From positions 744,001 through 808,000 of the forward strand of contig JBMNHK010000002.1 in NCBI GenBank assembly GCA_050950345.1: DNA of 64,000 bases, in the 5' to 3' direction. This stretch comes from Pelotomaculum_C sp050950345 (GTDB taxonomy: Bacteria > Bacillota > Desulfotomaculia > Desulfotomaculales > Pelotomaculaceae). The translations under genes and the position numbers were made by a program. A model generated the notes under the pieces. It was not told where the DNA came from. It searched no databases and saw nothing but the letters and a program-made list of their open reading frames with translations. Of this stretch, positions 61,142 through 64,000 are shown piece by piece (the stretch's first letter is position 1; the number at the start of each line of letters is the position of its first letter).

Positions 61142-61372
61142 GTGGCAATTATTGATAAAATAAAATCTATTATTGTTGAGCAGTTAGGTGTAGAAGAAGA
61201 CGATGTTAAAATGGAAGCCTCCTTTGTAGATGATCTAGGTGCTGATTCACTGGACATAGTTGAGTTGGTTATGGCACTGGAAGAGGAGTTTGAACTGGAA
61301 ATACCTGATGAGGATGCTGAAAAAATTCGCACTGTGGGCGATGCAGTAAAATATATCCAGGATAATAGGTAA
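61142..61372 (+). CDS. acpP: Acyl carrier protein
   Basis: 76 residues, very acidic, with the phosphopantetheine attachment serine S36 in LGADSLDIVELVMALEEEF. The start is GTG 61142 after GAAGGGGGTGAATG. It is followed by a terminator-like hairpin and fabF. Confidence 0.95.
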   Translation: MAIIDKIKSIIVEQLGVEEDDVKMEASFVDDLGADSLDIVELVMALEEEFELEIPDEDAEKIRTVGDAVKYIQDNR

Positions 61373-61391
61373 TATCAGTATTTTCTGGTGC

Positions 61392-61424
61392 AAAAGTCCC
61401 GCAGGGAAACCTCGGGACTTTTTT
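61392..61424 (+). terminator. Terminator-like hairpin between acpP and fabF
   Basis: AAAAGTCCCG (61392-61401), loop CAGGGAAACCT, CGGGACTTTT (61413-61422), then TT. It probably gives partial termination, so that acpP mRNA exceeds that of fabF and rnc (inference). Confidence 0.8.
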
Positions 61425-61442
61425 GAAAGAGAGGGAAAAATT

Positions 61443-62684
61443 TTGCGAAAACGGGTTGTCGTTACCGGTCTGGGGATCATCTCACCGGTGGGGACCGGCA
61501 TAGAACAATTTTGGACAGCCCTAACAAACGGGGTTTCCGGTATTAGAAGGATAACCAGGTTTGACGCGGCTAATTTTAGTACACAAATAGCCGGAGAAGT
61601 TGTTGATTTTGACCCGATGCAATATATAGACAGGAAAGAAGCGCGCCGTATGGATCGTTTTACCCAGTTTGCTGTTGCAGGTGCAGGGATGGCTATAGAG
61701 GATGCCGGCCTGGCTCTGGAAGCTGTTGACAGGGAGCGGGTGGGGGTTATCCTTGGTTCTGGTATAGGCGGCATCGAGACCCTGGAGAGTCAGGCGCGTG
61801 TTTTGGAAGAAAAAGGACCCAATCGTGTTAGTCCGGTTTTCGTGCCAATGATTATATCCAATATGGGAGCTGCCCAAGTGGCGATTGAATATGACTTGCG
61901 TGGTCCCAATCTAACCAGTGTGTCCGCTTGTGCTTCCAGCAACAACTCCATCGGGGATGCTTTTAAATATATTCAGTTAGGTTACGCTGATATAATGGTT
62001 ACCGGTGGCACGGAGGCACCGATTACCCCTCTGGCCATAGCTGGTTTTAGCAATATGAAAGCCTTGTCTTGCTGCAATGAAGAGCCTGAGAAGGCTTGCC
62101 GTCCTTTTGACGCCGGGCGGGATGGCTTTGTCGCAGGTGAAGGCGCTGCCATACTTGTTCTGGAAACACTGGAGCACGCTATCAAGAGAGGCGCCAGGAT
62201 TTATGCGGAAATAGCCGGTTATGGCTGCACCTGTGACGCTTACCATATGACAGCCCCAGATCCGGAAGGGCGCGGTGCGATTAAAGCGATGCAAGCTGCC
62301 CTGAAGGATGCCGGCGCTCCAATTGAGGCAGTTGACTATATTAATGCCCATGCCACTTCAACTTCCCTGGGGGATAAAGCTGAAACAATAGCCATTAAAA
62401 AGGTGTTTGGAGAACATGCTGCGCGTATAGCTATCAGCTCAACAAAATCTATGACCGGGCACTTGCTGGGAGCTGCCGGCGGGTTGGAGGCTGCGGTTTG
62501 TTCACTGGTGATCCAACGGGGTGTGATACCTCCTACCATCAATTACGAACAGCCGGATCCGGATTGTGACCTGGATTATGTACCCAATCTGGCCAGAAAA
62601 GCCAAAGTGCGTTTTGCTCTCTCCAACTCTTTCGGCTTCGGGGGGCATAATGCCACCCTTGCTTTTAAAGAATATGAACGTTAA
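61443..62684 (+). CDS. fabF: 3-oxoacyl-ACP synthase II
   Basis: Elongating condensing enzyme, 413 residues. Catalytic C163 in SVSACASSNNS, His in NAHATSTSLGD and TKSMTGHLLGAAG. MRKRVVVTGLGIISPVG is typical. The start is TTG 61443 with AGAGAGGGAAAAA upstream. Its last bases overlap the chosen rnc start. Confidence 0.95.
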   Translation: MRKRVVVTGLGIISPVGTGIEQFWTALTNGVSGIRRITRFDAANFSTQIAGEVVDFDPMQYIDRKEARRMDRFTQFAVAGAGMAIEDAGLALEAVDRERVGVILGSGIGGIETLESQARVLEEKGPNRVSPVFVPMIISNMGAAQVAIEYDLRGPNLTSVSACASSNNSIGDAFKYIQLGYADIMVTGGTEAPITPLAIAGFSNMKALSCCNEEPEKACRPFDAGRDGFVAGEGAAILVLETLEHAIKRGARIYAEIAGYGCTCDAYHMTAPDPEGRGAIKAMQAALKDAGAPIEAVDYINAHATSTSLGDKAETIAIKKVFGEHAARIAISSTKSMTGHLLGAAGGLEAAVCSLVIQRGVIPPTINYEQPDPDCDLDYVPNLARKAKVRFALSNSFGFGGHNATLAFKEYER

Positions 62685-63402
62685 GGCCAATCAAGCGGAA
62701 CTAAAAAAAGAGTTGGGGCTAACCTGGCAGGATGAAGAGCTTTTTATCCAGGCACTTACGCACAGCTCTTTTACCTGTGAGAAGCGCCGTCATGGAATCA
62801 AAAATAATCAACGGCTGGAGTTTCTGGGTGATGCGGTGCTGGAGTTGACGGTAAGTGATTATCTCTACCGGAATAACCCCGATCTGGATGAAGGTTATTT
62901 GACCAAACTCAGGGCTGCAATAGTATGTGAGCCTTCTTTAGCAAGGGTGGCTACAGGACTTCAACTTGGCCGTTGCCTGTTCATGGGTAAGGGCGAGGAA
63001 AGAACCGGCGGCAGGGAGCGCCCCTCAATATTGGCAGACGCATTTGAGGCGCTGCTTGGGGCCATATATTTGGATCAAGGGCTTGCTGGCTCCGCCAGCA
63101 TAGCGATTAAATATTTGTTGCCGGTGATTGAAGACGTCCTGGCCGGCCGCCTGGAACGGGATTATAAAACGGAGTTGCAGGAACTGGTTCAGCAGCGAGG
63201 TGGCGGTCAAATCCAATACGAGATTCTAAAGGAAGAGGGCCCTGACCATGCTAAGCTCTTTACTGCCGGTGTAATTATAATGGGCCGGTTGGCCGGCCGC
63301 GGTACAGGCAAAACCAAAAAAGATGCCGAACAACAAGCGGCCAAAATTGCTCTGACTGAGTTTGAATCATCTAAAATGAACATGAAAGGTACTAAGCGCT
63401 AA
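62674..63402 (+). CDS. rnc: Ribonuclease III
   Basis: Double-strand-specific RNase for rRNA processing. 242 residues: an N-terminal endonuclease domain with the signature QRLEFLGDAVLEL and the second metal site ILADAFEALLGAIYLDQG, then a dsRNA-binding domain (about 165-240; GRGTGKTKKDAEQQAAKIA). ATG 62674 is preferred; ATG 62650 in the same frame is an alternative start. It overlaps fabF by 11 bases. In many relatives smc follows; here ftsY does. Confidence 0.94.
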   Translation: MNVKANQAELKKELGLTWQDEELFIQALTHSSFTCEKRRHGIKNNQRLEFLGDAVLELTVSDYLYRNNPDLDEGYLTKLRAAIVCEPSLARVATGLQLGRCLFMGKGEERTGGRERPSILADAFEALLGAIYLDQGLAGSASIAIKYLLPVIEDVLAGRLERDYKTELQELVQQRGGGQIQYEILKEEGPDHAKLFTAGVIIMGRLAGRGTGKTKKDAEQQAAKIALTEFESSKMNMKGTKR

Positions 63403-63427
63403 GGCAACCGGGAGGTCAGTAAGGCTA

Positions 63428-64000
63428 ATGGGTTTTTTTAATAGATTAAAAGCAGGGCTGGATAAAACACGCCATTCTTTTGTGGATAAAATTGGTGACA
63501 TAGTACACCGTCGCACCAAAATAGATGAGGATTTTTATGAAGAATTAGAAGACGCAATGGTGCAGGCGGACGTAGGTGTCACAACAGCAATGGAAATGAT
63601 CGATAAGTTGCGCCTTAAAGTCAAAGAACGACGCTTAGATGAGCCATCCGGCTTAATGCCGCTACTTAAAGAACTTATTCTAGAAGTCCTTGGCCCTGCT
63701 CCCGGGCGTATTGAGGTTGACGGGGCATCTCCAACCGTGGTGTTGGTTGTGGGCGTAAACGGAGTTGGCAAAACCACCACCATTGGTAAAATGGCTCACC
63801 TGTACAAAACAGCGGGCTATAAGGTCGTTTTAGGGGCAGCCGACACCTTCCGTGCGGCAGCCATCGATCAACTTGAGGTATGGGCTATCCGTATCGGTAT
63901 TGATATTATTAAACACCGGGAGGGGGCCGATCCGGCTGCGGTTGCTTTTGACTCCCTGCAGGCGGCTAAAGCACGTCAAGCCGATTTGTTGCTTATAGAC
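63428..64000 (+). CDS. ftsY: FtsY, signal-recognition-particle receptor (cut by window end)
   Basis: 191 codons are present; the rest lies beyond the window. The start MGFFNRLKAGLDKT has no long acidic A domain, as in other Firmicutes. The N domain (EDFYEELEDAMVQADVGV) leads into the GTPase G domain with P-loop GVNGVGKTTTIGKMA and DTFRAAAIDQL. It docks ribosome-SRP complexes at the membrane. ATG 63428 has GGGAGGTCAGT upstream. No truncation other than the window edge. Confidence 0.94.
   Translation, partial: MGFFNRLKAGLDKTRHSFVDKIGDIVHRRTKIDEDFYEELEDAMVQADVGVTTAMEMIDKLRLKVKERRLDEPSGLMPLLKELILEVLGPAPGRIEVDGASPTVVLVVGVNGVGKTTTIGKMAHLYKTAGYKVVLGAADTFRAAAIDQLEVWAIRIGIDIIKHREGADPAAVAFDSLQAAKARQADLLLID

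Noticed and set aside
61247..61774. 175-codon minus-strand ORF across acpP and fabF
   Set aside because: It spans a terminator and two clear plus-strand genes; no motif seen.

Overview
The window is a stretch of bacterial chromosome of moderate G+C from an endospore-forming, low-redox Firmicute. The best match is the Peptococcaceae/Desulfotomaculaceae group (Pelotomaculum- or Desulfotomaculum-like). This rests on gene content and order: gpr and ylbJ (sporulation), PyrDB/PyrK-type dihydroorotate dehydrogenase, DapL-type lysine synthesis, FabK instead of FabI, and the conserved runs yicC-remA-gmk-rpoZ-coaBC-priA-def-fmt and rpmF-fapR-plsX-fabHKDG-acpP-fabF-rnc-ftsY. The species assignment is inference. 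TTG and GTG starts are common and are usually supported by a good Shine-Dalgarno. No rRNA, tRNA or CRISPR array was seen.

Layout. 1-5891: de novo UMP operon (end of pyrR, PyrR-type attenuator, pyrB, pyrC, pyrK, pyrD, pyrF, pyrE; carAB are not here). 5918-7699 (minus): rqcH. 7979-11358: dapF, dapL and an aspartate-type aminotransferase. 11495-21881: housekeeping block (yicC, remA, gmk, rpoZ, coaBC, priA, def, fmt, a DUF116 protein, rsmB, rlmN). 21991-30399: signalling and cell-wall block (two FHA proteins, a PP2C phosphatase, a FtsW/RodA/SpoVE protein, a class B PBP, a PASTA Ser/Thr kinase, rsgA, rpe, a tiny zinc ribbon), closed by two terminators.

30714-32740 is the most unusual locus. It encodes a protein with an Sm-like N-terminus and 16 cysteines in C-[GS]-P-F-x-F repeats, directly followed by a radical SAM/SPASM enzyme. 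It looks like a precursor-maturase (RiPP-like) or modified spore-coat cassette. A bidirectional terminator separates it from a secreted beta-propeller protein on the minus strand (32897-35281), and a short GntR regulator is divergent from that. 35923-39713: FMN-riboswitch-controlled rib operon (ribD, ribE, ribBA, ribH). 39997-43155: rpmB (minus), recG, and a TIGR00266/AIM24 protein (minus). 43327-49102: an AlkD-like protein, a three-gene Fe3+-type ABC importer, a thioredoxin with a CNPC active site, and a Crp/Fnr regulator (minus). 49103-49604 is a gene-poor gap with gene-remnant and terminator signals, followed by gpr (minus), rsmD, coaD, a coiled-coil protein and ylbJ (minus).

53706-54909 is an IS30-type element whose transposase is frameshifted at an A8 tract and which is flanked by a 15-bp direct repeat. 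Immediately downstream, a perfect TTGACA-17-TATAAT promoter opens the DUF177-rpmF unit. A second promoter carrying an exact FapR operator opens fapR-plsX-fabH-fabK-fabD-fabG-acpP-fabF-rnc-ftsY, which runs off the end of the window.
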